DNA of 50,144 nucleotides from positions 1 through 50,144 of the forward strand of contig JAPHTA010000055.1 of NCBI GenBank assembly GCA_026196475.1, read 5' to 3'. The translations under genes and the position numbers were made by a program. Positions 31,152 through 41,526 of the stretch are shown here, piece by piece. Under the pieces are notes generated by a model. It was not told the DNA's origin, did not search any database, and saw only the letters and a program-made list of their open reading frames with translations. Every line of letters starts with the position of its first letter. The stretch's first letter is position 1. The stretch comes from Sedimenticola sp. (GTDB taxonomy: Bacteria > Pseudomonadota > Gammaproteobacteria > Chromatiales > Chromatiaceae).

Positions 31152-33725
31152 CTACTCCTCTTCAGATTCCGTTTCGACCTCTCCGGCCACGTCGTCAGCC
31201 AGCGACTCAATGCGCTCGATTCCCACCAGCTTCTCCTTCTTGGAGAGGCGGATCATGGTGACGCCCTGTGTATCACGCCCCATCACCGATATATCACTCA
31301 CCGGCGTGCGGACCAGGGTGCCCCCGTTGGTGATCAGCATCACCTCGTCACTCTCGTCCACCAGCACGGCACCCACCTGCGGACCGTTGCGAGCCGACGC
31401 CTTGATCGAGATCACGCCCATGCCGCCTCGTCCCCGCAGCGGGAACTGATCGACCGGTGTGCGCTTGCCGTAGCCGTTCCCGGTCACCGTCAGGATGGTG
31501 CGCTCCGGCTCGGCAATCATCAGCGAGATCACCCGCTGACCCTCACCCAGCCTGACGCCCCTCACCCCACAGGCAGTGCGTCCCATCGGCCGCACCTGGG
31601 ACTCGTTGAAGCGAATCGCCTTGCTGGCCGAGGTAAACAGCATGATGTCCTGGTTGCCGTCGGTGACCGCGACTCCCACCAGGGTGTCATCCTCGCGCAG
31701 GTCGACGGCAATGATGCCGCTAGCCCGTTGGCGTGAAAAGTCGATCAGTGGAGTCTTCTTGACGGTACCGGAACTGGTGGCCATGAAGATGTACTTGTCC
31801 TCGGCATACTCCCGGATCGGCAGCACCGCGTTGATCCGCTCATCCTTCTCCAGCGGCAGCAGGTTGACGATCGGTTTGCCGCGAGCGTTACGGCCCGCCT
31901 GTGGCAGCTCGTACACCTTCATCCAGTAGACCCGCCCCCGGCTCGAGAAGCAGAGGATGGTGTCATGGGTGCTGGCCACGAACAGCTTGTCGACAAAATC
32001 CTCGTCCTTGGTGCTGGTTGCGGTCTTGCCCTTGCCACCCCGTCTCTGTGCCTGGTAGACATCCAGGGTCTGGGCCTTGGCGTAACCGGCATGAGAGAGG
32101 GTCACCACCACGTCCTCCTCGGTGATCAGGTCTTCCAGGGTCAGGTCGAGGCGGGTCTTGATGATCTCGGTACGCCGCTCGTCACCGTACTGGTCGCGCA
32201 TCGCGATCAGCTCGTCCCGGATCACCTGCATCAAGCGGTCTGGACTGGAAAGAATGTCAAGTAAATACTTAATTTTATCCAGTATCTCACTGTATTCACT
32301 AAGTATTTTATCCTGTTCAAGGCCTGTCAGTCGGTGCAGGCGAAGGTCCAGGATCGCCTGTGCCTGGGTCTCCGTCAGGAGATAGCCCTGCTCGCCCAGG
32401 CCGTAGCCCTCGGGCAGATCCTGCGGGCGCGAGGCGTCCGCGCCGGCACGACCCAGCATCGCCTCGACCGCGCCGGATTTCCAGTGCCGCGCCAACAGTT
32501 CGCGCTTGGCGTCCGCCGGGCTGGCTGCCTCGCGGATCAACTGGATCACCTCGTCGATATTGGCCAGGGCAACCGCCAGGCCCTCCAGCACGTGGGCCCG
32601 GTCGCGCGCCTTGCGCAGCTCGAACAGGGTGCGCCGGGTCACCACCTCGCGCCGGTGGCGGATGAAGTACTCCAGCATCTGCTTCAGGTTGAGTAGCTTC
32701 GGCTGACCATCCACCAGCGACACCATGTTGATGCCAAACACGCTCTGCATCTGGGTGTGCTGGTAAAGGTTGTTCAGCACCACCTCGGCCACCTCGCCGC
32801 GACGCAGCTCGATCACCATGCGCATGCCGTCCTTGTCCGACTCGTCACGCAGCTCGCTGATCCCCTCGATCCGCTTCTCCTTGACCAGCTCGGCGATCTT
32901 CTCCAGCAGGCGGGCCTTGTTCACCTGGTACGGCAGTTCGTGCACCACGATGGTCTGGCGACCGGTCTTCTCGTTGGTCTCGATCTCGGTACGGGCACGG
33001 ATGTAGATTCGTCCACGCCCGGTCTGGTAGGCCTCCTGAATACCCCGCGCTCCGTTGATCAGGGCCGCCGTGGGAAAGTCCGGTCCCGGGATGTGCCCCA
33101 TCAGTCCATCCATAGTTATGGACGGGTCGTCGATCAGGGCAATGCAGCCGTTGATCACCTCGCTCAGGTTATGTGGCGGTATATTGGTCGCCATACCCAC
33201 CGCGATACCGGTGGAGCCATTGACCAGCAGGTTGGGAATTCGCGCCGGCAGGACCGCCGGTTCGTGCTCGGACTCGTCGTAGTTGGGGGTAAAGTCGACA
33301 GTTTCCTTGTCCAGGTCGTCCAGCATGCTGTGGGCGATCCGGGCCATCCGCACTTCGGTGTAACGCATGGCAGCCGGCGCGTCGCCGTCCACCGAACCGA
33401 AGTTGCCCTGTCCATCCACCAGCATGTAGCGCATGGAGAAGGGCTGTGCCATGCGCACGATGGTGTCGTAGACCGCAGTATCACCGTGCGGGTGATACTT
33501 ACCGATCACGTCACCGACGACGCGGGCAGACTTCTTGTACGGCTTGTTCCAGTCGTTCCCCAGCACGCTCATGGCGTAGAGAACCCGGCGATGCACCGGC
33601 TTCAGTCCATCACGCACGTCGGGAAGGGCGCGCCCCACGATCACGCTCATGGCGTAGTCGAGATAGGACGCCTGCATCTCGTCTTCGAGATTGACCGGGA
33701 GGACTTCTTTTGCAAATTCGGTCAT
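31152..33725 (-). CDS. gyrA: DNA gyrase subunit A
   Basis: The 857-residue product is complete. The catalytic tyrosine is Tyr122 (AAMRYTE), which forms the covalent DNA link. The quinolone-resistance region reads [12 protein letters not shown] with Thr83 and Asp87; Thr at 83 is natural in several gammaproteobacteria such as Pseudomonas aeruginosa. The GyrA-box QRRGGKG, which distinguishes gyrase from topoisomerase IV, is present before the beta-pinwheel C-terminal domain. The protein ends in an acidic tail (TESEEE). With GyrB it forms the enzyme that adds negative supercoils. Confidence 0.97.
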   Translation of the reverse strand: MTEFAKEVLPVNLEDEMQASYLDYAMSVIVGRALPDVRDGLKPVHRRVLYAMSVLGNDWNKPYKKSARVVGDVIGKYHPHGDTAVYDTIVRMAQPFSMRYMLVDGQGNFGSVDGDAPAAMRYTEVRMARIAHSMLDDLDKETVDFTPNYDESEHEPAVLPARIPNLLVNGSTGIAVGMATNIPPHNLSEVINGCIALIDDPSITMDGLMGHIPGPDFPTAALINGARGIQEAYQTGRGRIYIRARTEIETNEKTGRQTIVVHELPYQVNKARLLEKIAELVKEKRIEGISELRDESDKDGMRMVIELRRGEVAEVVLNNLYQHTQMQSVFGINMVSLVDGQPKLLNLKQMLEYFIRHRREVVTRRTLFELRKARDRAHVLEGLAVALANIDEVIQLIREAASPADAKRELLARHWKSGAVEAMLGRAGADASRPQDLPEGYGLGEQGYLLTETQAQAILDLRLHRLTGLEQDKILSEYSEILDKIKYLLDILSSPDRLMQVIRDELIAMRDQYGDERRTEIIKTRLDLTLEDLITEEDVVVTLSHAGYAKAQTLDVYQAQRRGGKGKTATSTKDEDFVDKLFVASTHDTILCFSSRGRVYWMKVYELPQAGRNARGKPIVNLLPLEKDERINAVLPIREYAEDKYIFMATSSGTVKKTPLIDFSRQRASGIIAVDLREDDTLVGVAVTDGNQDIMLFTSASKAIRFNESQVRPMGRTACGVRGVRLGEGQRVISLMIAEPERTILTVTGNGYGKRTPVDQFPLRGRGGMGVISIKASARNGPQVGAVLVDESDEVMLITNGGTLVRTPVSDISVMGRDTQGVTMIRLSKKEKLVGIERIESLADDVAGEVETESEEE

Positions 33726-33901
33726 AGGCGATTGATTAATCCTGTGATTTCACAAGAGAGCACCCGTCCGCTTCGGGACAGGCCAGGCAGGCACCCGCAC
33801 AGACCCAGTCTGCGGCTTTTCCAAGCCGATTATGTTAACACAGTCGGGAAGGTACTGTCTGATTAAAAAGCCGCTGAAAACGGCGTTGAACGGCTCTCAG
33901 C

Positions 33902-34963
33902 CTAATCCGCCATCAATTCTGCGATCTTTTTTCTATCTGGCGATAGCACAACGCCCCTTTCGGTGACGATGGCATCCACCAGCGCCGCCGGGGTCACATC
34001 GAACACCGGATTCCAGGCATCCACGCCAAACGCACCCACCCGGGTACCAGCACAGCTGAGTACCTCCTCCGGGTTTCGGCACTCGATGGGGATCTCTTCT
34101 CCGGATGGGGCGCTCATATCTATGGTAGAAGTAGGGGCCGCCACCATCACCCTGACCCCGTGATACCTGGCCGCCACCGCCAGGTGGTAGGTACCGATCT
34201 TGTTCGCCACATCACCGTTAGCCGCAATCCGGTCGGAACCCACGATTACCCAGCCGATATCGCCCCTGGCCATGCGACTGGCCGCCGCACCGTCGGTGAG
34301 CAGGGTAACCGGGATCTCGTCCCGGGCCAGTTCCCAGGCGGTAAGCCGGGAGCCCTGCAACCAGGGTCGGGTCTCATCGGCAAACACTCGTTCAATCCGG
34401 CCCTTGGCATGGGCGCTCCGGATCACACCCAGGGCGGTGCCGTAGCCTCCGGTCGCCAGCGCCCCGGCATTACAGTGGGTGATAACGCTTTTTCCCGCCT
34501 CGATCAGCTCAGCACCCAGGTCACCCAGGGTACGGTTTGCCGCCACATCCTCCCGGTGTATCGCCTGCGCCTCGCGTAACAGGGCCGGCTCCGGATCCTG
34601 ATCCCCGATTTCAGGAAACAGTCGCTGCATCCGCTGCAGGGCCCAGAACAGGTTGACCGCCGTCGGACGCGATTCGGCCAGAATCTGCAGCTCCGGCCCG
34701 ATTGCCGACCGCCACGCCCCGCCGGCGCCCTGAAACGCGGCACGGGCGGCCAGTACCACTCCAAAGGCCGCGGTGATACCAATCGCCGGAGCCCCACGAA
34801 CAACCATGTCCTGAATCGCCCGGGCTGTCTCGTCGGCACGTTGCAGTTCGATATAGCACTCTTCGGCAGGTAGCCGGCGCTGGTCCAGCAGGTAGAGTCG
34901 GCTGTTTTCCCAGACGATGGCATGGTCGGCATCGGCGCGGATAGTCAGAGGTTGTACTTCCAT
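33902..34963 (-). CDS. mtnA: S-methyl-5-thioribose-1-phosphate isomerase
   Basis: The 353-residue product carries the MtnA signatures [33 protein letters not shown] with active-site Cys164, and [19 protein letters not shown] with Asp244. It isomerises methylthioribose-1-phosphate to methylthioribulose-1-phosphate in methionine salvage. It is divergent from the MTA/SAH deaminase gene, 56 bases apart, as in Pseudomonas. This fits the route MTA to methylthioinosine to MTR-1-P. A weak hairpin with A-tract (33866-33884) may end its transcript. Other salvage genes (mtnB, mtnC, mtnD) are not in the window. Confidence 0.95.
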   Translation of the reverse strand: MEVQPLTIRADADHAIVWENSRLYLLDQRRLPAEECYIELQRADETARAIQDMVVRGAPAIGITAAFGVVLAARAAFQGAGGAWRSAIGPELQILAESRPTAVNLFWALQRMQRLFPEIGDQDPEPALLREAQAIHREDVAANRTLGDLGAELIEAGKSVITHCNAGALATGGYGTALGVIRSAHAKGRIERVFADETRPWLQGSRLTAWELARDEIPVTLLTDGAAASRMARGDIGWVIVGSDRIAANGDVANKIGTYHLAVAARYHGVRVMVAAPTSTIDMSAPSGEEIPIECRNPEEVLSCAGTRVGAFGVDAWNPVFDVTPAALVDAIVTERGVVLSPDRKKIAELMAD

Positions 34964-35019
34964 CCTGTTTTCACCCGTGGCAAATTCGGTCTATTCTACC
35001 CGATCCCTCTCATCAGCAC

Positions 35020-36357
35020 ATGAAACGAGCAGACAATCCGTTGAACATCGATACCCTGATCTACCCACGCTGGATCATTCCGGTAGTGCCCGAGCAGCAG
35101 GTACTGGAACAACATGCCCTGGCCATCCAGGGCGGAACCATTCTGGAGATCCTGCCCGCAGAAGAGGCGCGGACCCGGTTTCACCCGAAGACCACCCATG
35201 AACTGCCCCGCCACGCCCTGATCCCCGGCCTGATCAATGCCCACACCCACGCCAGCATGAGCCTGATGAGAGGGCTGGCCGATGACCTGCCGCTGATGAG
35301 CTGGCTGCAGGACCATATCTGGCCGGCGGAGGGGCGCTGGATCAGCGAGGAGTTCATCGCCGACGGCACCCGCCTGGCGATCGCCGAGATGCTGCGTGGG
35401 GGCACCACCTGTTTTAACGACATGTACTTCTTCCCCGACGTCACCGGGATGACGGCAGCCGCGGCGGGCATGCGCGCCGTGGTTGGCCTGATCGCGATTG
35501 ACTTCCCCTCGGCATGGGCCGCCGGCCCGGACGAGTACATCAGCCGCGGCCTGGAGGTACATGATCAGTTCCGCAATCACGGACTGGTCAGTACCGCTTT
35601 CGCTCCGCACGCCCCCTATACCGTCTCCGATGAACCGTTCGAACGGATACGGGTACTGGCCGACGAGCTGGAGATACCGATCCACATGCACGTTCACGAG
35701 ACCCGGGACGAGATCAACCATGGCATTGAGCGCTACGGCAAGCGGCCGCTGCAGCGCCTCTACGAGCTGGGGCTGCTCTCCCCTGCCCTCACCGCGGTAC
35801 ACATGACCCAGATCGAGCCCGGGGAGATAGACCGGTTCGCCGAGAGTGGCGCCAGTGTGGTGCACTGCCCCGAGTCCAACCTGAAGCTGGCCTCCGGCTT
35901 CTGCCCGGTGCAACAGCTTCACACCGCCGGGGTAAATATCGCCATCGGTACCGACGGCGCCGCCAGCAACAACGATCTGGACATGTTCAGCGAGATGCGA
36001 ACCGCCGCCCTGCTGGCCAAGGGTGTGTCCGGGGATGCCAGTGCGGTACCCGCCCATAGCGCCCTGCGCATGGCCACCCTGAATGGGGCCCGGGCGCTCG
36101 GCATCGCCGACACCACCGGCTCGCTGGAACCTGGAAAGGCGGCCGACCTGGTCGCCGTTGACCTGGGCAGTCTTGAAACGCAGCCTCTATACCACCCCAT
36201 CTCCCAGCTGGTTTACGCCACCGGGCGCGACAAGGTGACCGATGTCTGGGTGGCGGGACGGTCACTGCTGCACGAGCGCCGCCTGACCACCCTGGATCCC
36301 CGCGAGATAACGCTGCGGGCGGACGAGTGGCGGCAGCGGATTGGCCAAGCGGGATGA
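35020..36357 (+). CDS. mtaD: 5-methylthioadenosine/S-adenosylhomocysteine deaminase (TRZ/ATZ family)
   Basis: The 445-residue amidohydrolase has metal ligands in NAHTH (His75, His77), HVHETRDE, VHMTQ and the catalytic GTDGAASNNDLDMF. The family deaminates 5'-methylthioadenosine, S-adenosylhomocysteine or adenosine. In Pseudomonas aeruginosa the gene in this position (before ubiG, divergent from mtnA) is an MTA deaminase that feeds methylthioinosine to a phosphorylase. The length and the start at 35020 fit the family. Confidence 0.9.
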   Translation: MKRADNPLNIDTLIYPRWIIPVVPEQQVLEQHALAIQGGTILEILPAEEARTRFHPKTTHELPRHALIPGLINAHTHASMSLMRGLADDLPLMSWLQDHIWPAEGRWISEEFIADGTRLAIAEMLRGGTTCFNDMYFFPDVTGMTAAAAGMRAVVGLIAIDFPSAWAAGPDEYISRGLEVHDQFRNHGLVSTAFAPHAPYTVSDEPFERIRVLADELEIPIHMHVHETRDEINHGIERYGKRPLQRLYELGLLSPALTAVHMTQIEPGEIDRFAESGASVVHCPESNLKLASGFCPVQQLHTAGVNIAIGTDGAASNNDLDMFSEMRTAALLAKGVSGDASAVPAHSALRMATLNGARALGIADTTGSLEPGKAADLVAVDLGSLETQPLYHPISQLVYATGRDKVTDVWVAGRSLLHERRLTTLDPREITLRADEWRQRIGQAG

Positions 36358-36434
36358 TTCCTGTCACCGACGCTCGCGACCCCCCCGCCGGTGAGATACT
36401 ATTATCAGCATTCCGGCACCCCAAGGAGTTTCTT

Positions 36435-36911
36435 ATGCGCAACCTTATTGTCCTGTTGATCTGCCTGCTTACAGCGGGCCCACTCCTGGCCTCCGGCTCC
36501 ATCACCCCGCCAGAGGCGCCCATCATCGTCTACCAGGCCGAGGATGACTACGAAGCGGTGAAGTCCAACCTGGAGATTGCCATTACCGGACGCGGCATGG
36601 TGATCAGCAGCATGCTGCACATCAGTGACATGTTCCAGCGAACCGCGCAGGATACCGGCCTGCCAAACACCCTCTACGACCAGGCCGAGGCATTCGAATT
36701 CTGCAGCATCAGGCTCTCCCACCAGATGTCAGCCGCCCATCCGGCCAACCTCTCCATCTGCCCTCTCGTGATCGGGATCTACACACTGCAGGAGGAGCCG
36801 GGCATGGTGTACGTCAGCTACCGCCGCCCCAGCATGCTGGGTGACGCCGGCGCTGCCGAACAGGCGCTGCTCGACCTCTACAAGGGGATCGTAACGGAAT
36901 CCATCGAGTAA
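36435..36911 (+). CDS. Exported DUF302 family protein
   Basis: The product has 158 residues from the ATG at 36435, which is preceded by AAGGAG; a frame reaching back to 36327 overlaps mtaD and is unlikely. A signal peptide ([18 protein letters not shown]) is followed by a DUF302-like domain ([21 protein letters not shown], ending [15 protein letters not shown]). The central CSIRLSHQM and [15 protein letters not shown] resemble DUF302 strands. Function unknown; members often occur near redox or heme genes. It sits between mtaD and ubiG, where Pseudomonas has no gene. Confidence 0.75.
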   Translation: MRNLIVLLICLLTAGPLLASGSITPPEAPIIVYQAEDDYEAVKSNLEIAITGRGMVISSMLHISDMFQRTAQDTGLPNTLYDQAEAFEFCSIRLSHQMSAAHPANLSICPLVIGIYTLQEEPGMVYVSYRRPSMLGDAGAAEQALLDLYKGIVTESIE

Positions 36912-36993
36912 CCGGGTTATACTCCCGTCCCCGCGCCTGCGCTGGCGCAGGGGATGTACACTTCAACAGCTACCGCACAGGCCCGGAAAATAC

Positions 36994-37716
36994 ATGACTG
37001 ACAGCAGCATCAACGTCGATCACGCCGAAATCAGCAAGTTCGAGGAGCTGGCGGCACGCTGGTGGGACCCGCACAGCGAATTCAAACCACTGCACGAGAT
37101 CAACCCCCTGCGACTGGACTACATCGACCGGCTGTCCGGACTCAACGGAAAACGGGTTCTGGACGTGGGCTGCGGCGGCGGAATTCTCTCCGAGGGCATG
37201 GCCCGGGCCGGCGCCGAGGTAACCGGCATCGACATGGGCGAGGCGCCACTGGAGGTGGCCCGGCTGCACCTGCTGGAGTCGGGATTGAAGGTACATTACG
37301 AGCGGGTGCCGGTGGAGCAGCTTGCGCAGCGGCAACCGGAGTCGTTTGACGTGGTCACCTGCATGGAGATGCTGGAACATGTGCCGGATCCCGCCTCCGT
37401 GGTAGAGGCCTGCGCCCGGTTGGCGAAGCCAGGCGGAAAGCTCTTCTTCTCCACCCTCAACCGGAACCCCAAGTCCTACCTGTTTGCCATTGTCGGCGCC
37501 GAGTACCTGTTGCGACTGCTGCCGAAGGGAACTCACGACTTCTCCAGGTTCATCAGGCCCTCCGAACTGGATAGCTGGATCCGGCGGGCCGGACTCCATA
37601 GCAACGACATGATCGGACTCACCTACAATCCCCTGAACGGACGCTACCGGCTGGTACCGGGGGACGTGGATGTCAACTACATGGTCAGCTGCGGCAAAGC
37701 CGATGACAGCGAGTAG
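36994..37716 (+). CDS. ubiG: Ubiquinone biosynthesis O-methyltransferase
   Basis: The 240-residue SAM-dependent methyltransferase begins with the UbiG-type N-terminus ([19 protein letters not shown]). Motif I is [16 protein letters not shown], followed by [17 protein letters not shown] and [13 protein letters not shown]. It methylates both hydroxyl groups (2-octaprenyl-6-hydroxyphenol and demethylubiquinol steps) in ubiquinone synthesis. It overlaps the phosphatase gene by 14 bases, so the two are translationally coupled. The ubiG-mupP-yciK order is conserved in Pseudomonas. Confidence 0.96.
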   Translation: MTDSSINVDHAEISKFEELAARWWDPHSEFKPLHEINPLRLDYIDRLSGLNGKRVLDVGCGGGILSEGMARAGAEVTGIDMGEAPLEVARLHLLESGLKVHYERVPVEQLAQRQPESFDVVTCMEMLEHVPDPASVVEACARLAKPGGKLFFSTLNRNPKSYLFAIVGAEYLLRLLPKGTHDFSRFIRPSELDSWIRRAGLHSNDMIGLTYNPLNGRYRLVPGDVDVNYMVSCGKADDSE

Positions 37717-38407
37717 CCAGGCCCGTTTCCACGGGCAACCGGTCCGCCTGGTGCTGTTCGATCTCGACGGAACACTTGCCGATACCGCACCCGATCTGGC
37801 CTATGCCCTGAACCAGACCCTGCTCCGCCACGGCCGCCCCTCCCTGCCGTTCGAACGGATTCGCCCCCACGTCTCCCATGGCGGGGCCGCCCTGGTTCGC
37901 TTCGGTTTCGGCATCACGCCGGATCACCCCGATTTCGAGCGGTACCGTCAAGACCTGCTCGCCACCTACCAGGCCAACCTGACCCGGGAGACCACCCTCT
38001 TTCCCGGCATGGATCCGGTTCTGGAGGAGCTGCAACAGGCGTCCATAGCGTGGGGGATTGTCACCAACAAGCCCTCTTGGCTGACCGATCCACTGGTCTC
38101 AGCTATGGGGCTGTCGCGGCGGGCTGCCTGCGTGGTCAGTGGCGACACCACCGCCCACAGCAAGCCCCATCCGGAACCGATACTGTATGCCTGTCGGATG
38201 GCCCAAACCGAACCCGCGGCCTGTCTTTACGTGGGCGATGCGGAGCGGGATATCGTTGCCGGGCGGCATGCGGGCACCCACACCCTTGCCGCACTCTTCG
38301 GCTACCTTGGCGACGAGGACCGACCCCGGGAGTGGGGGGCCGACGACACGGTCTCCCGGCCCGGCGAAATACTCGACAAGCTGGGCCTCACCCTCCCCGT
38401 CGAGTAG
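37703..38407 (+). CDS. mupP: HAD-family phosphatase, MupP-type (phosphoglycolate phosphatase-like)
   Basis: The product has 234 residues from the ATG at 37703; a start at 37670 would overlap ubiG more. HAD motifs: [15 protein letters not shown] (nucleophile Asp and acid/base Asp), ITNK-type motif II in GIVTNKP, Lys in [11 protein letters not shown] and YVGDAERDI. Sequence alone also fits phosphoglycolate phosphatase Gph. The position between ubiG and yciK is that of Pseudomonas MupP, the MurNAc-6-phosphate phosphatase of the cell-wall recycling shunt to UDP-MurNAc, and I favour that reading. AmgK/MurU partners are not in the window. Confidence 0.8.
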   Translation: MTASSQARFHGQPVRLVLFDLDGTLADTAPDLAYALNQTLLRHGRPSLPFERIRPHVSHGGAALVRFGFGITPDHPDFERYRQDLLATYQANLTRETTLFPGMDPVLEELQQASIAWGIVTNKPSWLTDPLVSAMGLSRRAACVVSGDTTAHSKPHPEPILYACRMAQTEPAACLYVGDAERDIVAGRHAGTHTLAALFGYLGDEDRPREWGADDTVSRPGEILDKLGLTLPVE

Positions 38408-38488
38408 CGGCGAAAGGCCCAAACAGGACTCGAATCGGCCGCTACCGCCGGTTAGAATAGTGGTAAAATCAACCCTCAGGACCCAGAC

Positions 38489-39229
38489 ATGCGCGACTAC
38501 CACCCCCCCAAGGATCTGCTCGCCGGACGCACCATCCTGATCACCGGCGCCGGTGATGGTATCGGACGGGAAGTCGCCATCGCCAGCGCCACTCATGGTG
38601 CCACCGTGGTACTCCTGGGGCGCACCATTGCCAAGCTGGAGTCGGTGTATGACAGCATCGAGGCGGCCGGCGGGGTACAACCCGCCATCTACCCGATGAA
38701 CCTGGAAGGGGCAACCCCGCACGATTACGCGGAACTCGCGGAAACCCTGAACAAGGAGTTCGGCTCCCTTGAAGGCCTGCTGCACAATGCGGCACAACTG
38801 CGCCTGCTGAGTCGACTGGACGACTATGACCCCGAGAGCTGGTACCAGGTCATGCAGGTCAACCTGAACGCCCCCTTTCTCCTGACCCAGGCCTGCCTGC
38901 CAATGTTGCGCAAGGCGGAAGAGGCATCGGTGATCTTCACTGCCGACTCGATCGGACGCCAGCCCCGGGCCTACTGGGGTGCCTATGCCGTCTCCAAAGC
39001 CGGCGTCGAGGGCATGATGCAACTGCTTGCGGAGGAGACCCGCGACAGCAGCCGGATACGGGTCAACAGTTTCGACCCGGGCCCCACCCGTAGCAGGCTG
39101 AGACGGCTCGCCTACCCGGGCGAGGAGCCGGAACAGTGCAAGCCCCCCGGGGACCTGGTCCCGGACTATCTCTGGCTGCTGGGCCCGGACAGTATCGGCA
39201 CCAGCGGGCAGGCACTGAGCTACCGCTAA
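38489..39229 (+). CDS. yciK: Short-chain dehydrogenase, YciK family
   Basis: The 246-residue classical SDR has the cofactor motif TGAGDGIGREVA, the NAA motif in LLHNAAQL, a catalytic Ser in TADSIG, YAVSK (Tyr, Lys) and an RVNSFDPGPTR segment. YciK proteins are conserved in gammaproteobacteria, but their substrate is not known. It lies 81 bases after mupP. An extended -10-like element TGG-TAAAAT (38461-38469) just upstream could give it its own promoter. Confidence 0.9.
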   Translation: MRDYHPPKDLLAGRTILITGAGDGIGREVAIASATHGATVVLLGRTIAKLESVYDSIEAAGGVQPAIYPMNLEGATPHDYAELAETLNKEFGSLEGLLHNAAQLRLLSRLDDYDPESWYQVMQVNLNAPFLLTQACLPMLRKAEEASVIFTADSIGRQPRAYWGAYAVSKAGVEGMMQLLAEETRDSSRIRVNSFDPGPTRSRLRRLAYPGEEPEQCKPPGDLVPDYLWLLGPDSIGTSGQALSYR

Positions 39230-39362
39230 AAGCGGCAAGCAGGGCGGTGGGTGCCACCAAAACGGCAAACAGCGGCAATATTTGCCTCACCATAAGCGCC
39301 ATTTTTTTGTCGGGTAAAAATATTCTGTTTTTATCTATCTGTTTTTATTAATATTAACGTGG

Positions 39363-39379
39363 TTGGCACGATATTGGCT
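39363..39379 (+). promoter_or_regulatory. Sigma-54 (-24/-12) promoter for the diguanylate cyclase gene
   Basis: TTGGCACG-ATAT-TGGCT has the invariant GG at 39365-39366 and GC at 39377-39378, twelve bases apart, and matches the consensus TGGCACG-N4-TTGCW at all but one position. It lies about 55 bases before the GGDEF start, leaving a short leader. The 60 bases upstream are very AT-rich, as expected for an IHF-bent region. The activator site was not identified. Confidence 0.65.
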
Positions 39380-39432
39380 TTATTTCTCCCAGTTGTTTTC
39401 GTCACCCTCTAGCAAGCTGGGAAAAACAGAAT

Positions 39433-40371
39433 ATGAAAAACCAGATGCACCAAGCCTCGGGCAACCTGAAAAGAGTCACGCCGCATCCGGCCCATCCGGA
39501 ACGGAATGAGCAGACCCACCACCGGTTCGCTTCCAGGATTCTGGCGCTGAGCGGAATTCTGCAGAGCACCCTGGAGATTAACGAACTTCTGGCCCTGTTC
39601 GCCAAGGAGATCCGTGAGTTCGTCAAATACGACGGGATGACCTACCGGTTCCCCTCGCTCAAGATCGACATCAAGCTGGGTGACCAGCCGATCAATAACT
39701 GCGCCTACGAACTGGTGGTCGCCGGCGATCATCTTGGCGATCTGAATTTTTTCCGCAGCTACCCGTTCGAGACCTCCGAACTCGAAACGATCGAGAACCT
39801 GCTGGCCGGGTTGCTCTACCCGCTGCGCAACACCCTGCTCTACCAGCGTGCGGTGGAGTCGGCCACTCTCGATCCCCTGACCGGGGTGCGAAACCGGGCT
39901 GCAATGGACAGCGCCATGAAGCGGGAGATCGGCCTCTCCCAGCGTCACGGCACACCGCTCTCAGTGATCCTGATGGATATCGATCATTTCAAGCAGATCA
40001 ACGACCAGCATGGGCACCTTTACGGGGACCAGGCGCTGAAGGCGGCGGCCGAGTGCGCAGAGAGCAGCATCCGCGAGAGCGACATGATCTTCCGCTATGG
40101 TGGCGAAGAGTTCCTGGTCCTGCTCACCGGCACCGACCTGGCAGGCGCCGAGCTGCTGGCAGAGCGGATACGCGGAAACATCGAGAACCTGCCGGGGCAG
40201 ACCGAGAAACAGATTGGCATGACCGTAAGCCTGGGGGTCACCTCACTGGCTGCCGGGGACAGCATCAACGCCCTGTTCCAGCGCATGGACAACGCTCTCT
40301 ACCGGGCCAAGGACGAGGGCCGCAACCGGGTGGTGATCAGTCAGCCGGCAGACCAGGGCGTAAAGCCCTAG
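39433..40371 (+). CDS. Diguanylate cyclase (GGDEF domain) with N-terminal sensory domain
   Basis: The 312-residue soluble protein has an N-terminal ~140-residue alpha/beta domain with GAF-like character (SGILQSTLEINELLALFAKE) and a GGDEF domain (about 145-305). The active site is RYGGEEF (221-227), and the inhibitory I-site RESD (214-217) lies five residues before it, so activity and product inhibition by c-di-GMP are expected. No membrane segment is seen. It is a single-gene unit with a sigma-54 promoter before it and a terminator after it. The input signal of the N-terminal domain is unknown. Confidence 0.9.
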   Translation: MKNQMHQASGNLKRVTPHPAHPERNEQTHHRFASRILALSGILQSTLEINELLALFAKEIREFVKYDGMTYRFPSLKIDIKLGDQPINNCAYELVVAGDHLGDLNFFRSYPFETSELETIENLLAGLLYPLRNTLLYQRAVESATLDPLTGVRNRAAMDSAMKREIGLSQRHGTPLSVILMDIDHFKQINDQHGHLYGDQALKAAAECAESSIRESDMIFRYGGEEFLVLLTGTDLAGAELLAERIRGNIENLPGQTEKQIGMTVSLGVTSLAAGDSINALFQRMDNALYRAKDEGRNRVVISQPADQGVKP

Positions 40372-40392
40372 CCCTCCCCCTTGACCTGAGCA

Positions 40393-40426
40393 CAGGGCCG
40401 CCGATAATCGGACGGCCCTTTTTTTC
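40393..40426 (+). terminator. Rho-independent terminator after the diguanylate cyclase gene
   Basis: AGGGCCG (40394-40400) pairs with CGGCCCT (40413-40419), with an inner CCG/CGG extension and one bulged A. It is followed by seven T (40419-40425). It lies 22 bases after the stop codon, and rluE begins 13 bases downstream. Confidence 0.85.
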
Positions 40427-40438
40427 TGTTATATAGAC

Positions 40439-41044
40439 ATGCCCCGACTGATCCTGTTCAACAAACCGTACGCCGTCCTCAGCCAGTTCACTGACGCGGA
40501 GGGGCGCGCAACCCTCTCCGATTATATTGAACAGCCGGGTGCCTACCCGGCGGGACGCCTGGACCGGGACAGCGAGGGCCTGCTGCTGCTCACCGATGAC
40601 GGCCGACTGCAGCACCGACTGGCCCATCCGACGAAAAAAACCTGGAAGCGCTACTGGGTCGAAGTGGAACGGATACCCGGGCCCGAGGCACTGCAGCGCC
40701 TGCGCGATGGCCTGCAGCTCAAGGACGGCCCGACCCTGCCGGCCCGGACCAGAGTTATCGCAGAGCCTGAAATCTGGCCGCGCAACCCGCCGGTGCGGTT
40801 TCGCGCCAACATACCCACCCAGTGGCTGGAGATAGAGATCCGGGAGGGGCGAAACCGCCAGGTACGACGCATGACCGCAGCGGTCGGTCATCCCACCCTG
40901 CGCCTGGTCCGGGTCGCCATCGGTGAGTGGAGTCTGGATTCACTGCAGCCGGGAGAATGGAGAGTTCTCAACATCGACAGGTCGCCAGGAAAACGTAATG
41001 AGCGCCATTCACGGCCCCGCCGCTCTCCGCAAAACCGCCCGTAA
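40439..41044 (+). CDS. rluE: 23S rRNA pseudouridine synthase RluE-type
   Basis: The 201-residue RsuA/RluB/E/F-family enzyme has no S4 domain. It shows [15 protein letters not shown], the catalytic [15 protein letters not shown] with Asp42, and [23 protein letters not shown]. RluE modifies U2457 of 23S rRNA in E. coli. It is followed by nudJ after 17 bases, the same order as in E. coli (rluE-nudJ-mnmA-hflD). The C-terminal ~25 residues (Arg/Pro-rich) extend beyond the fold. Confidence 0.93.
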   Translation: MPRLILFNKPYAVLSQFTDAEGRATLSDYIEQPGAYPAGRLDRDSEGLLLLTDDGRLQHRLAHPTKKTWKRYWVEVERIPGPEALQRLRDGLQLKDGPTLPARTRVIAEPEIWPRNPPVRFRANIPTQWLEIEIREGRNRQVRRMTAAVGHPTLRLVRVAIGEWSLDSLQPGEWRVLNIDRSPGKRNERHSRPRRSPQNRP

Positions 41045-41061
41045 AGAGGTAAACTTGAGCC

Positions 41062-41511
41062 ATGATCTGGACTCCCCACACCACCGTTGCGGCCATCATC
41101 GAGCAGGATGGCCGTTTCCTCATGGTCGAGGAGGAAAGCGGAAAAGGGGAGCCCGTGTTCAACCAGCCGGCCGGCCACCTGGAGGAGGCGGAGAGCCTGC
41201 TGCAGGCGGTTGTCCGGGAGACCCGGGAGGAGACAGCCTGGGGCTTTACTCCGCATGCCCTGGTGGGTGTGTATCGCTGGCAGACCGAATCCGCAGGGGC
41301 CACCTACCTGCGCTTCTGCTTTCAAGGCAGTTGCCATGATCATCGGCCCGAACTTCCGCTCGACGATGGCATCCTGCGCACCGCCTGGCTGAGCCGGGAG
41401 GAGCTGGCCGCAATGCCGGAACGCCTGCGCAGCCCCCTGGTCCTGAGCTGTATCGATGACTACCTGTCCGGCCATCGCTATCCCGTGTCACTGATTCGCG
41501 ATATCGAGTAA
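41062..41511 (+). CDS. nudJ: Nudix hydrolase, phosphatase NudJ
   Basis: The 149-residue product has a complete Nudix box at 39-61 (G-x5-E-x7-RE-x2-EE), read as GHLEEAE and RETREETAW. NudJ hydrolyses nucleoside tri- and diphosphates and the thiamine precursor HMP-PP. Its neighbours are rluE upstream and mnmA downstream, as in E. coli, but a gene for an exported protein is inserted before mnmA. Confidence 0.92.
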   Translation: MIWTPHTTVAAIIEQDGRFLMVEEESGKGEPVFNQPAGHLEEAESLLQAVVRETREETAWGFTPHALVGVYRWQTESAGATYLRFCFQGSCHDHRPELPLDDGILRTAWLSREELAAMPERLRSPLVLSCIDDYLSGHRYPVSLIRDIE

Positions 41512-41526
41512 CCGGACCCTGGCACC

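Noticed and set aside
33866-33884. Terminator after mtnA
   Set aside because: The stem has only four base pairs (GCCG/CGGC) before the A-tract; too weak to list as a feature.
38099-39268. Long open frame antisense to mupP and yciK
   Set aside because: Both sense genes have intact catalytic motifs; this is a composition shadow.
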